From: Brachycybe producta
Lineage: Eukaryota > Arthropoda > Diplopoda > Playtdesmida > Andrognathidae
Length of the DNA stretch: 64,000 nucleotides
Assembly: GCA_036925085.1 (NCBI GenBank)
Contig: JAUPFP010000011.1
Span: 4,026,797 to 4,090,796 of the forward strand
Direction of reading: 5' to 3'
Part shown: in pieces, positions 1 through 9,883 of the stretch
Layout of the letters: every line of letters begins with the position of its first letter
How positions within the stretch are numbered: position 1 is the first letter of the stretch
The notes under the pieces: generated by a model
What the model saw: the letters and a program-made list of their open reading frames with translations, nothing else
Told to the model about the DNA's origin: nothing
Database searches by the model: none
Program-made: the position numbers and the translations under genes

Positions 1-1848
1 TTAAAACAGAAACACTTGGAGAATGGTTAAAAACGAACCCAAAACTATTTTGGCGTTACATCAAGAACTCTAGGCGAAGTAGAGAATCTATTCCTTCTCT
101 GGTTGACACAAATGGGAAGCTTGTTTCAGATCCAGTAGGGAATTTCTACCTTATTAAATGAACAATACAAGAAGGTCTTCACAATTGATGATGGCATACC
201 ACATGAGGGTTTTCTTTCAACATCTCTTTGTATGAATCAAATTGTAATAACTGCAGATGGGATAATCAAGCAACTTCTAAAATTAGACTCAAATAAAACC
301 TGTGGTCCAGAAGGGATGTATGCTATCATTTTAAAAAATCTTGCACAAGAGTTGGGTCCATACCTTCAGTTAAGTTTTCAACAGAGTTTAGATGTAGGTA
401 TTGTACCAGATATGTGGAAATGTTTTACAGACCCGTGTCTTTAACCTCGATAGTTTGCAAGGTCCTTGAACATATTATATATTCCTCCTCAATGAATTTT
501 CTTATGGAAAACAATCTTTTGTGTGATAACCAGCATGGGTTTCTTAGGGGGCATTCATGTGAAACCCAGCTTATTCTTTTAGTTGATGATCTTCAGAAAA
601 TTTTAGACAAAGGCAGTCAGATAGATTTGGTTTTTCTTGATCTCTGCAAGACATTTTACACAGTTTCTCACTCAAAACTAATGACAAAAATTAGTGGGTA
701 TGGATTGGGTGAACAGGTGTATAAATGGGTGCATTCTTTTTTGAGTGATAGGAAACAAAGGGTTGTTGCAGATGGGTCTGAATCTGACTGGATAGGGGTT
801 ACATCAGGGGTTCATCAGGGTAGTGTGTTGGGTCCGCTTCTGTTTCTTTTATATATCAATGACCTCAGCAGTCAAGTTAGCAGCAATTGCCGGCTATTTG
901 CAGATGATACAATAATTTATCGTGAGGTTACCTCTGACAATGACTGCCATAAAGCAATAGCGATAGAGGCATGGTGTTCTAAATGGCAACTTCAACTTAA
1001 TAAGGGAAAATGTTGTGTAATGAGGGTAGCTAGGGGAAGGATTCCAATAATATTTCCATATAGAATAGGGGCCATTTCACTTAATAACGTAGATTTTTAT
1101 AAATATTTGGGGGTAACGATTACAGCTAAACTTTCTTGGAAGCTGCATGTCGAACAGATTATTTCCAAGTCTATGCAGATGCTTAGGTTTAGTCAACACA
1201 TTCTAAGAAGTTGTCCCAGGGAGGTAAAATGTATAGCATATCAATCATTAGTACGTCCCCATCTAGAATACTGCAGCTCTGTGTGGAATCTCCACACTGA
1301 AGACTTAGCTCACTCTATAGAAATGGTCCAATGCAGGGCTGCTAGGTTTGTTTGTGGTAAATATAGATATGCCGACAGTGTAACTAAAATGCTTTCAGAG
1401 CTTGGTTGGGATAGTTTACTTGCAAGACGTTCAGATTTTAGTCTTAATATCTTTAATCGAATGCTAGAAGGCTCTTGCCCTAAACCTACTTCAAGTAAAC
1501 TTTGCAGGGCATTATATTTGTGTAGGGGTGACCACTCTAACAAAGTTGGAGAGATTTTTGCATGAACAGATTCTTATTACTGGTCATTTGTCCCTAGGGC
1601 GATTTGACAATGGAACTCGCTTGCTGGGGATTTTGTGCAGGAAAAACGTATTTTATGGGAGTCATAATTTTGTTTTGTTTTGACAATACATATATTTGCA
1701 GCATTAAAAAATATTGAAGTTGTTCTTGGGTTTATATCAATAGGGTTTTATATTTTCTGGTTTTGACAATGCATTTTCTATGCTGCACTTGGACTCTTGT
1801 CCCTCTGCAATAGGCCTTTATGGCTGCTTGCAGAGTAATTTTTCAATG
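1..1848 (+). mobile_element. LINE copy A, Jockey superfamily (CR1/Daphne-like), entering from the left edge
   Basis: This is the 3' part of a non-LTR retrotransposon; the 5' side lies outside the window. The coding remnant (33-1565) is followed by a 3' UTR of about 280 bp. The last 70 bp of that UTR recur in the copies at 13993, 22050 and 34683, always as the 3' boundary. There is no poly(A). The copy at 13993 ends in an ATTCAA microsatellite tail, as CR1/L2/Daphne-type LINEs do, and here the tail is reduced to TTTTTCAATGAAA. The exact 3' end is blurred by the inverted fragment that follows. Confidence 0.8.
33..1565 (+). pseudogene. LINE reverse transcriptase (pol), frameshifted and internally deleted
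   Basis: This is a remnant of the LINE pol protein, which nicks target DNA and copies the element RNA into it. The remnant runs from the linker before the RT domain (FWRYIKNSRR, around base 51) through the fingers motif YRPVSLTSIVC (around 425) and the LVFLDL region (around 630). It then shows GVHQGSVLGPLLFLLYINDL (around 800), the catalytic FADD (around 897) and the C-terminal thumb (YLGVTI, RPHLEYCSSVW), and stops at 1563-1565. Two breaks are visible. A one-base shift near 145 moves translation to another frame. Near 415-430 the frame shifts again and the usual segment between PDMWK and YRPVSL is missing. In the second RT block the usual PQG reads HQG. The catalytic aspartates are intact, but the gene cannot make full-length protein. 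The endonuclease domain lies outside the window. Closest relative here is the minus-strand copy ending at 14289, which looks nearly identical by eye. Confidence 0.85.
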
Positions 1849-1922
1849 AAATTTCATGAAAAATTACTCTGCAAGCAGCCATAAAGGCCTATGGCAGAGG
1901 GACAAGAGTCCAAGTGCAGCAT
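1779..1922. repeat. palindromic junction of two LINE 3' ends
   Basis: The arms 1779-1850 and 1853-1922 are reverse complements over about 70 bp with very few mismatches. The left arm is the 3' terminus of LINE copy A. The right arm is the same 70 bp terminus on the minus strand, cut off exactly where the plus-strand LINE copy B begins. The centre is TGAAATTTCA. Confidence 0.85.
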
Positions 1923-1924
1923 AA

Positions 1925-3943
1925 CCTTCCAGAAATAAATTGGAATAATTATACTGTTGACTCCCAGTGCTCTAGTAATAAATTAACAGATATACTGCTT
2001 ATAAACCAACAGTGGTCATTGTTTGTCAGTATCATTTCTAATGGCATAAATAAATTCATCCCATTCAAAAATGTAAAATCAAGCTTGGAACCAATTTGGC
2101 ACACCACTGAGATATGCCGCGCTCTTTGTAAACAACGCAAATTTAGATCTAAAATGAAGATTAAAATGAATGATACTATTAATTTGCAGTTTAATTCCCA
2201 GCATTGTCTTGTGAAAAGCTTGCTTAAAAAAGAACACTTAAACTTTACTAATAATGTCTTAGGGGCATCACTCCATAAAAATCCCAAGTTGTTCTGGAAA
2301 TATGTAAAAAATCTCAACAAAATTTAAAATAATATAACTTCAATTATAACACCACCTGGTGATGTCTGTACTGACAAACAGGTTATTGCAAGCACACTTA
2401 ACGATTATTTCCAAAGTGTCTTTCATGCTAATGATGGCAATGAGGAACCACAACTTGGCACCTTATCTCATGTCATGCCTGATATAATCATAAACTCCAC
2501 TGGATTACAAAATTTGCTTTGTAATCTAGATGTTAATAAATCAGCTGTTCCAGATGAAATCTCGCCAAGATTGCTAAAGGAGCTGGCCACAGAAGTTAGA
2601 ACTTTTTTAAGTAAACTTTTCCAAGATTCCCAATTCTTAAAACAGGAGATAAAAATTGTCCAAAGAACTATAGACCCATTTCTCTGACCTCCATTGTTTG
2701 TAAAACTCTCGAGCATATAATTTATTCTAATACAATCAAGCATTTAAAAAACCATAAATTAATTCATGAAAACCAGCATGGTTTTCGAAAAGGCAGATCA
2801 TGTGATACCCAGCTAGCATTATTCATCGAAGACATACAATCTGGCTTGGATAGTAAGGGCGAATTTGACTTGGTATTTTTAGATTTTGCAAAAGCATTTG
2901 ATACAGTGAAGCATTCACTACTAATTAAAAGAATGATGACTTTTAACTTAAATAAACAAGTAATTTCGTGGACATCATCATTCTTATCAAATAGACAACA
3001 GCAAGTCCAAATTGATGGTGCTGTGTCAGACTGGGCTAAAGTAACATCTGGTGTACCTCAGGGTAGCATTCTTGGACCACTGCTTTTCCTTCTGTTCATA
3101 AACGATCTGGCAGACAGATGCAACAGTACGATGCGTTTGTTTGCAGATGATGTTGTTGTTTACAGGAGGATTAGGGATAATGAGGATAGTGAAGTCCTCC
3201 AAAAAGATCTAGACAGTGTTGAAGAGTGATGCTCTGAGTGGCATTTACAACTGAATAGGAGTAAATGCAATGTTATGCGAGTTTCCCGAAAGCGAGAATC
3301 GTTCATGGCAGATTACACAATGGGAGATGTTCAGCTAACCCATGTTGATACCATCAAATATCCAATATCCTTGTCCAAGGACATGCTTTGGAAAGATCAT
3401 ACAACCAAAGCAGTTGCCAAAGCTAATCAAAGGCTGCGGTTTGTCCAACGCACCCTTAAACATTGTAAAGAAAATGTAAAGAAGGTCTGCTACTTTACCC
3501 TAGTTAGACCTATCTTAGAATATTGTTCCCCAATTTGGAACCCATTTAGAAATAATCTAAAACAAGAAATAGAAATGGTGCAGCGTAGAGGATTTGTAAA
3601 GGGATGGTATGCGTATACTGACAGCGTATCATCTGTGCTCCAAGAGCTCGAATGGGAATCATTAGCAGGCCGAAGAAATGAGCAAAGCTTCGCTCTTCTG
3701 GAACGTTTGCTGTCTTGTCATAACATTACCCTGCTTAATGGTTTACTAACTAGAAATCCTCGTAAAGGTAGATTTGGGCATTCAAAAACTTTCAAAGAAA
3801 TAATGGCTAGGACTGATGCATATTTTTGGTCTTTTCTTCCTAATGTTATTAGACTATGGAATTCTCTTCCTGTGAATAGTTCTTTGTTAGGACGATTTCA
3901 ATTTCATGATGATGTCTTATTTTTAAATAATGACAATCAGTAG
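1925..3943 (+). pseudogene. LINE reverse transcriptase (pol), one nonsense codon and several shifts
   Basis: The linker reads as open protein to a TAA at 2325-2327 and resumes at about 2475 (NSTGLQNLLCNLDVNKS). A frame change near 2636 leads into TGDKNCPKNYRPISLTSIVC, so the usual segment before YRP is shortened as in copy A. From there one frame runs through QHGFRKGRSC, FDLVFLDFAKAFDTV (a catalytic aspartate), GVPQGSILGPLLFLLFINDL and LFADDVVVY (FADD box). It is interrupted only by a TGA at 3227-3229, where relatives have tryptophan (E-W-C-S-E-W). Reading continues in the same frame to 3943 with the thumb and C-terminal region (LVRPILEYCSPIWN). Apart from that single stop, residues from about 2640 to 3943 are continuous, so this copy decayed less in the RT core than upstream. 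Confidence 0.85.
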
Positions 3944-4022
3944 TGATTGGGAGCAATTCCTCCCTGCCACATGGCTTTCGAGCTGATTGCAGGTGCATTT
4001 AATTGAATTGAACTGAATTGAA
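1925..4022 (+). mobile_element. LINE copy B, Jockey superfamily (CR1/Daphne-like), 5' truncated
   Basis: The element starts inside the endonuclease-RT linker (LPEINWN). It ends in a short 3' UTR (3944-3998) and an AATTG-type microsatellite tail at 3999-4022. It belongs to a different subfamily from copy A: the protein is clearly related but diverged, and the 3' UTR and tail unit differ. At its 3' side it abuts the foldback element that begins at 4085. Confidence 0.8.
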
Positions 4023-4447
4023 TATTGAAAAAATGTTGCTGATTTTTTTTGTCTCGCTTCGCTCGCCAATATTTATATATATATGAGCTATTCCTCACTA
4101 ATTCACCCAAAGGTGTTGCTCAGTCATCTCAGATATTAATTTAAAAAATCACAACACAACTAGAACATAAAAAATACTCTAATTTTTTTTTTAAATCAAG
4201 CCATAATTTTAGGAGAATTGGCCCTTCGAAGTTTCATTGTTTTGCTGAAAATGATGCATATGTAAAAAATGCTAACTCCGAAACTACTAAAGAAAGAACA
4301 ATGGTTGATAACTCAAAATAAACGTCTTAACATTGGGAAGAAAAAAGTACTTAATCATCTTTTCATTATTTTAAAATTTAGGGTGTCAAATTACACGCTC
4401 AATTTTTAGCATTTTGGTCAAATTTGAACCCGCTTTAGGCTGTGTTA

Positions 4448-4596
4448 AGGTCAAAGGTCAGGGTTCATATTTTTTGCAGTTATGCACTTGGGTCTACTCT
4501 AGTATGTTCCACTAATACTTTGATTGAACTATGACTGCAACGTAATAAAAAAACTAGCCTAACTTCGAAAAAACCAATTTGGGTGACCTTTGACCC
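4448..4596. promoter_or_regulatory. two DR1-type nuclear-receptor half-site pairs, left foldback arm
   Basis: 4448-4460 reads AGGTCAAAGGTCA, a perfect direct repeat of AGGTCA with one spacer base. 4584-4596 reads TGACCTTTGACCC, a DR1 with one mismatch on the minus strand. DR1 is the known binding form for HNF4, RXR and COUP-TF receptors. Whether they bind here is inference. Confidence 0.35.
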
Positions 4597-5306
4597 CGAT
4601 TTTCGCCATGTGGTGGTCCACCTACAAAAAAAACTAATTATGCTATGTGAAAGTTCATTACATTTCCTTTCTAGTGATGTAAAAACCATAGATGACATTT
4701 TACAGGTGAAGAAGTGACAATTTTTCAAAGTTTGGAAAATATTTTTACCTTTTTATATAAATTGTAACAAATAAACAAGTGCATTAAACATATGCAAATT
4801 CAAAAACATGTAGATTATATAGGCTATAATGCAATAAACACAATCATTTCAATTTTTAATTTATAAAATTTCAATTGGTCATTTTTATATAAAATACATA
4901 GTGTACATAGAGGTACTGTGTATGCATATGTATTATACATACACTGTATACACAACAATACACATGGCTTATACATTTTAGTGACTTTAAATAAAAAATG
5001 AGTTCTCTCCACCTATACCTTTTTTAAAAAGTGACCAATTGAAAGTTTATACATTAAAAACACTGATGTATTGTATTACGTACTATGTAATCTACAGGTT
5101 TTTTAATTTCTATATGTTTAATGCACATTTTTTGTTACAATTTATATTAAAAGTTAAAAATATATATTTCAAACTTTGAAAAATTGTCACTTCTTCACCT
5201 GTAAAATGTAATCTATGGTTTTTACAACACTGGATAGGAAATGTAATGCACTTTCACATAGCATAATTAGTTTCCTTGTAGGTGGACCACCACAGGGCGA
5301 AAATCG

Positions 5307-5457
5307 GGGTCAAAGGTCACCAAATTGGTTTTTTTTGAAGATTTGGCTAATTTTTTTATTATGTTGCAGTCATAGTTCAATCAAAGTAATAGTGCCACAT
5401 ACTAGAGTAGACCCAAGTGTATAACTGCAAAAAAATATGAACCCTGACCTTTGACTT
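5307..5457. promoter_or_regulatory. two DR1-type sites, right foldback arm
   Basis: 5307-5319 reads GGGTCAAAGGTCA and 5445-5457 reads TGACCTTTGACTT. They are the mirror partners of the sites at 4584 and 4448, so the foldback holds four DR1 motifs in a symmetric arrangement. Confidence 0.35.
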
Positions 5458-5829
5458 CAACACGACCTAAAGTGGGTTCAAATTTGACCAAAATGCTAAA
5501 AATTGAACGTGTAATTTGACACCCTAAATTTTACAATAATGAAAAGATGATTAAGTACTCTTTTCTTCACACTGTTTAAACGTTTATTTTGAGCTATCAA
5601 TCATTGTTCTATCTTTATTAGTTTTGGAGTTAGCATTTTTTGAATTTGCATCATTTTCAGCAAAACAGTGAAACTTCAAAGGGCCTCCAAAAATTATGGC
5701 CCGATTTAAAAACAAAAAAAATTAGAGTATTTCTTTATGTTCTAGTTGTGTTATAATTTTTTACATTAACATCTGTAATGATCAAGCAACAAAATTTGAA
5801 ATTTTGGGTGAATTAGTGAGGAATAGCTC

Positions 5830-6255
5830 TACCCATCCAAAAACCCCATGGTATTAAATTGGACAGGGGAAAAGGTTGGAAAGGGTAGGGAGAGAGAGAG
5901 AAACGTAGAGGGAAAAAAGGAGGGGGAAACTGAATTTGAAACGAAAGGAGTAAAAAGGGACAAACGACGCGCATGCGCACACCAGAAAAAAATGAAAATC
6001 TCATTTTCTCTTTCAAATATAAAAGGGTTATTATCCCCTCAATAATAGTAGCAAAATTAAACTAGAATCTATCGCAGGCAATTGTGCCCAGCATTAGAAT
6101 TTCTTCTGCTCCGCCCTTTAATGAACATCATCAATTTCTAATTGGTTTGTTACTTGGTCTGACGTCATAAAACGGCGGAGGAAAAGAAATTCTAATGCTG
6201 GGCACAATTGCCTGTGAATTTGGCTCTCGTCATTTATGACGGGTTACACCACTAG
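5830..6255 (+). mobile_element. Helitron-like/HINE fragment A, 3' end intact
   Basis: This fragment is non-coding. Its body is shared with copies at 6256, 9884 (minus) and 27151: a 'CCATCCAAGAACCCCATG' block, a purine-rich G/A stretch, then GCGCATGCGCAC. It ends with a hairpin (6226-6243, CGTCATTTATGACG core), then TTACACCA and CTAG, followed by T. A hairpin shortly before CTAG is the 3' signature of Helitrons and Helentron-derived elements. The 5' part is cut off by the foldback at 5829. It carries a palindromic MITE at 6074-6217. Confidence 0.65.
6074..6217. mobile_element. palindromic MITE with GC-box/CCAAT/CRE motifs, copy 1
   Basis: A near-perfect inverted repeat of about 144 bp starting GCAGGCAATTGTGCCCAGCA. 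Inside it lie CTCCGCCC (GC box), CTAATTGG (CCAAT on the minus strand) and TGACGTCA (CRE palindrome), then the mirrored GC box GGGCGG-like sequence. The same block is seen at 9903, 27483, 39757 and 60421, and in variant form near 31557, 31815, 60850 and 62660. Confidence 0.75.
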
Positions 6256-6617
6256 TTATATATATTTTGCCAGGTCTGTGTCTCTGTGTGTCTTTCTCTT
6301 TTTCTTTCTGGGATAACGCTGTACAACCATTGAAGCACATCGGAATTTATATAAATTTGAATAAATGAAGTTTTTTTTCTCAAGGTCAACTATATGTTGC
6401 ACACTCCCCATCCAAGAACCCCATGATATTAAATTGGAGAGGGGAAAAGGTTGAAAAGTGTAGAGGAGGAGAGAGAAAAGTGGGAGGGGGAGAAAGAAAA
6501 GTGGGAGGGGGTGACGAAAATTGAAATGAAAAAAGTAAAAAAAGGAAAAAACGACGCGCATGCGCACAATTGCCTGTTAATTTTGCTCCCGTCATTTATG
6601 ACGGGTTACCCCACTAG
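6256..6617 (+). mobile_element. Helitron-like/HINE copy B, head-to-tail with copy A
   Basis: Starts directly after the CTAG of copy A with TTATATATATTTTGCC. Contains the shared body (CAAGGTCAACTATATGTTGC, then CCATCCAAGAACCCCATGA, then a purine-rich block) and ends with the perfect 18 nt hairpin CCCGTCATTTATGACGGG (6588-6605), TTACCCCA and CTAG|T. It has no coding capacity. ORFs across the purine block are artefacts of low complexity. Confidence 0.65.
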
Positions 6618-7277
6618 TATATTATACTGAGAGACGAAGAGTCGAATCCGGATATTGCTGACCTAGAAATTTTGTATCCGGTACGTGCCTGGACTCTATG
6701 TTAGCTAAATGCACTGTATATTTGTATATGTTTGGCCAGTTTGGTAAAGAGAATATAAGATCTCATCTGAAATTGTCACCCTTTCCTTTTAGTAACTTGT
6801 AAGATAACAATCATTCCTTTTAACCTTGTCAAAGTAGGCCTACCCTTAACAAGTGGTGTGTTGCACTTTGTGATACTCCTATTGATTGAACACAATATGT
6901 GAGCTATTTGGCTGTTTACTGTGCACAGCACACTAGCGCTGCACAGCTAGAAGTCGACCCCTGGTTTTTTTGCATAAAATGGTACCATAGGTAAGCTGCG
7001 TGTTGTCTTTGCACCTAGCACACACCTTGTAATTTGAATGTCGAAGTTAAACGTGTGCTTATAATTCCGTTAGGAAAAACAAATATTAAAGAATGTATCC
7101 TTTCTAGCACTCTGTATAGTGCTCAGTGTTTCTCAAACTGTGGTATGCGGCGGGGTGCCAGGTGGTCCACAGGCGGGACCATATATATTATTTTTATACT
7201 CCATCTGTCAGAACAGAAGTTACAAAAAAAAAAAAAAAGATTAGTCCTCTAAGTTATCAGTAACTTTCTGATGGTTG
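6618..7277. other. unassigned AT-rich stretch with a hAT-type terminus
   Basis: 6630-6740 resembles 49420-49500 (GGATATTGC, then a GTGCGTGCCTG-like block), so it is a dispersed repeat of unknown type. At 7124-7143 CAGTGTTTCTCAAACTGTGG is the terminal sequence widespread in hAT transposons. I found no matching opposite end. The rest shows no gene. Confidence 0.4.
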
Positions 7278-7425
7278 TTGGACATTTGCACTAAAGACAC
7301 TTGCATTGCAGACACTTGCCATAAAGCCATTTGCCCTAAAGGGACATTTGCCCTAAAAGAACATTTGCCCTAAAGGGACATTTGCCCTAAAACCATTTGC
7401 CCTAAAACCACTTGCCCTAATCAGT
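7278..7425 (-). repeat. minisatellite block, CCCTAAA orientation
   Basis: About eight degenerate units of roughly 12-18 bp built on GCCCTAAAgggacATTT. This is the reverse-complement orientation of the larger block at 7500-8062. Confidence 0.8.
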
Positions 7426-7499
7426 AGTGTACATTTATGTCATTTGGCACTTTGTGTGTGCCTGAGGCATGCAGAACCTATTTAACAGACTGTATTAAA

Positions 7500-8062
7500 A
7501 GAGAGGCAAATGTCCCTTTAGGGCAAGTGTCTTTAGGGCAAATGTCCCTTTAGGGCAAATGGTTTTATGGCAAGTGGATTTAGAGCACATGGTTTTAAGC
7601 AAATGTCCCTTTAGGGCGAGTGTTTTTAGGGCAAATATCCCTTTAGGCGAAATGGTTTTAGGGCAAGTGTCTTTAGGGCAAATGGTTTTATGGCAAGTGG
7701 ATTTAGAGCACATGGTTTTAAGCAAATGCCCATTTAGGGCGAGTGTTTTTTAGGGCAAATATCCCTTTAGGCAAAATGGTTTTAGGGCAAGTGTCTTTAG
7801 GGCAAATGTCCCTTTAGGGCAAGTGTCTTTAGGACAAATGTCCCTTTAGGGCAAATGGTTTTATGGCAAGTGGATTTAGAGCACATGGTTTTAAGCAAAT
7901 GTCCCTTTAGGGCGAGTGTTTTTAGGGCAAATATTCCTTTAGGCGAAATGGTTTTAGGGCAAATGTCTCTTTAAGACAAATGGGTTTAGGGCAAGTGGAT
8001 TTATAGCAAATGGCTTTAGTGCAAGTGTCTTTAGAACAAGTGTTTATATTGCAAATGTCAAT
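7500..8062 (+). repeat. minisatellite block, TTTAGGGCAA orientation
   Basis: Some 35 units built on TTTAGGGCAAaTG with alternating linkers (TCCC, GTGTC, GATTTAGAGCACATGG). A higher-order unit of about 165-180 bp repeats at roughly 7500, 7675 and 7845. It contains TTAGGG but always as TTTAGGGC separated by linkers, so it is not telomere sequence. Related short arrays lie at 51980-52063 and 52801-52860. Confidence 0.85.
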
Positions 8063-8666
8063 GTCCCCACATTCACATCTCAAAATCATAAGGGGAAACG
8101 CCGTTGTGGTATATGCTTGCTTCATAACCAAAGCGTTTACTCGCAACCTAAATCTTTTTGGACCAGAAAAATCTTCTCAAAGGGTTTTCAACTGTTGCAA
8201 AAAATATTTTTGTTCTAACTATGAAAACTGAAGACCTAAAAACATCGATAACATTGTGGCACACAACAAAAAAACCGTTAAGCAGCTGAATTTTCCTGTT
8301 GTGTAACATCCTCCTTGACGCCCTAATTTGGCACTTTCTGAATGAGCACGTTTGCAATTTTCATATTTCTAACAGCTGATGCATGACCACCGAAAATAAC
8401 ATTTTTATTCGGACAAAGCAGTAAACTCTTTCAGTGAAAGCTTAGTTTGTGAGTCAAAGCTGAAGATGGCAGCCATTCAAAACTCGTTTCACGGTTGGTT
8501 GGTTGAAATGTGCAGCTTTGAGATGGATTATGTACAAAAGTTAATCACTGTTGTGAAGTTAATTATACAAAGTACATTATGTTTTTTTTCATCAATATAT
8601 CATCACTTGTTTGCTATAGTTAAGAACATGTCGCTAACAACTTTTTACCTGGATGCTTTCATATTC
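8063..8666. other. unassigned unique-looking sequence
   Basis: No ORF with recognisable similarity, no inverted repeat and no tandem array seen. It could be single-copy intergenic DNA or an old unrecognised repeat. Confidence 0.3.
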
Positions 8667-9852
8667 TACGGAGCACTGTAAAGGCCATACAATGACTTTT
8701 TTTCTGTCAATTGACACTTTCGTTTTTGTCAATTGGCACTTTTTTGTCAATTGACACTTTATCAGTCAAATAACACTTTTTCTGTCAATTGACACTTTTT
8801 TTCTGCCATTGACACTTTTTTCTGTCAATTGACACTTTTATCTGTCAATTGACAATTTTTTTGTTTCTGTCAAACTGACTTTTTCTGTCAATTGACACTT
8901 TTTCTGTCAATTGACACTCTTTTTCTGTCAATTGACTCTTTTTTTCAGTCAATTGCCACTTTTTACTGTCAATTGACAATTTATTTCTGTCATTGACACT
9001 TTCTGTCAATTGACACTTTATTTCTGTCAATAGACACTTTTTCTGTCAATTGACACTTTTTTCAGTCAATTGCCACTTTTTTCTGTCAATTGACTATTTC
9101 TGTCATTGACACTTTCTGTCAATTGACACTTTATTTCTATCACTGACACTTTTTCTGTCAATTGACACTTTATTTCTGTCAGTGACACTTTTTCTGTCAA
9201 TTGACATTTTATTTCTGTCACTGACACTTTTTCTGTCAATTGACACTTTTTTTCAGTCAATTGACACTTTTTTTCTGTCAATTGACAATTTATTTCTGTC
9301 AGACACTTTTTCTGTCAATTGACACTTTATTTCTGTCACTGACACTTGTTCTGTGAATTGACACTTTTTTCAGTCAATTGAAACTTTTTTCTGTCAATTG
9401 ACGCTTTTTTCTGTCATTGACACTTTTTTCAGTCAATTGACACTTTTTCTGTCAATTAACACTTTTTTCTGTCAAACTAACACTTTTTTTTTGTCAATTG
9501 ACAATGTATTTCTGTCATTGACACTTTTCTGTCATTGACAATATATTTCTGTCATTGACACTTTTTTTGTCAATTGACACTTTTTTTGTCAATTGACACT
9601 TTTTTCTGTCAATTGACACTTTTTCTGTCATTCGACACTTTTTCTGTGAATTGACACTTTTTCTGTCAATTGACACTTTATTTCTGGTACTGACATTTTT
9701 TCTGTCAATTGACACTTTTTAAATAACCTAACCTAACCTCCCCTCACCGCACCTAACCTAACCTTTGACAGAAAAAATGTCAACTGACAGAAAAAAAAGT
9801 GTCAACTGTAATGAAAATTATTTTCCCTATATAACTTTTACAGGGCTCCGTA
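8667..9852. mobile_element. short-TIR element with a satellite core, copy 1
   Basis: The left end (8667-8688) begins TACGGAGCACTGTAAAGG. The reverse complement of the right end (9831-9852) begins TACGGAGCCCTGTAAAAG. Between them lies almost nothing but a tandem array. The same terminus frames a different satellite at 47679-48445 and recurs at 56633. No transposase is present. I could not define a target duplication. Confidence 0.65.
8697..9720. repeat. TGTCAATTGACA satellite array
   Basis: About 50 units of roughly 19-24 bp: TGTCAATTGACA (a 12 bp perfect palindrome) plus a T-rich spacer (CTTTTTTC). Spacer length varies from unit to unit and some units lose the palindrome (for example CTGTCATTGACAC). 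The array is followed at 9721-9815 by CCTAACC-type repeats and two units in the opposite orientation. Confidence 0.9.
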
Positions 9853-9883
9853 AAATTGGACATAAGCTGCTGTTTATTAAAAA

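Larger units (their letters stand above)
4085..5829. mobile_element. foldback element, arms about 740 bp, no coding capacity
   Basis: The sequence from 4085 reads back as the reverse complement from 5829, starting GAGCTATTCCTCACTAATTC and continuing for about 740 bp with scattered mismatches and small indels. The spacer is about 4830-5085 and is itself AT-rich with short palindromes. There is no ORF with recognisable homology. Both ends abut other elements: LINE copy B and its TA-rich flank on the left, a Helitron-like fragment on the right. I see no clear target duplication. Confidence 0.8.

Noticed and set aside
5813..6595. Pro/Leu/Phe-rich ORFs in the Helitron-like copies
   Set aside because: They cross the purine-rich block on the minus strand, are not conserved among copies and have no domain.
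7124..7260. Complete hAT element starting at CAGTGTTTCTCAAACTGTGG
   Set aside because: Only one end could be found; no matching inverted end or 8 bp duplication.
7495..8146. ORFs in the TTTAGGGCAA block, and the block as interstitial telomere DNA
   Set aside because: Minisatellite translation; TTAGGG never occurs in tandem without linkers.
8845..9715. ORFs of repeated QLTEK residues, and the array as a possible CRISPR
   Set aside because: The units are contiguous with only T-rich filler and no unique spacers of constant length; the ORFs are satellite translations.
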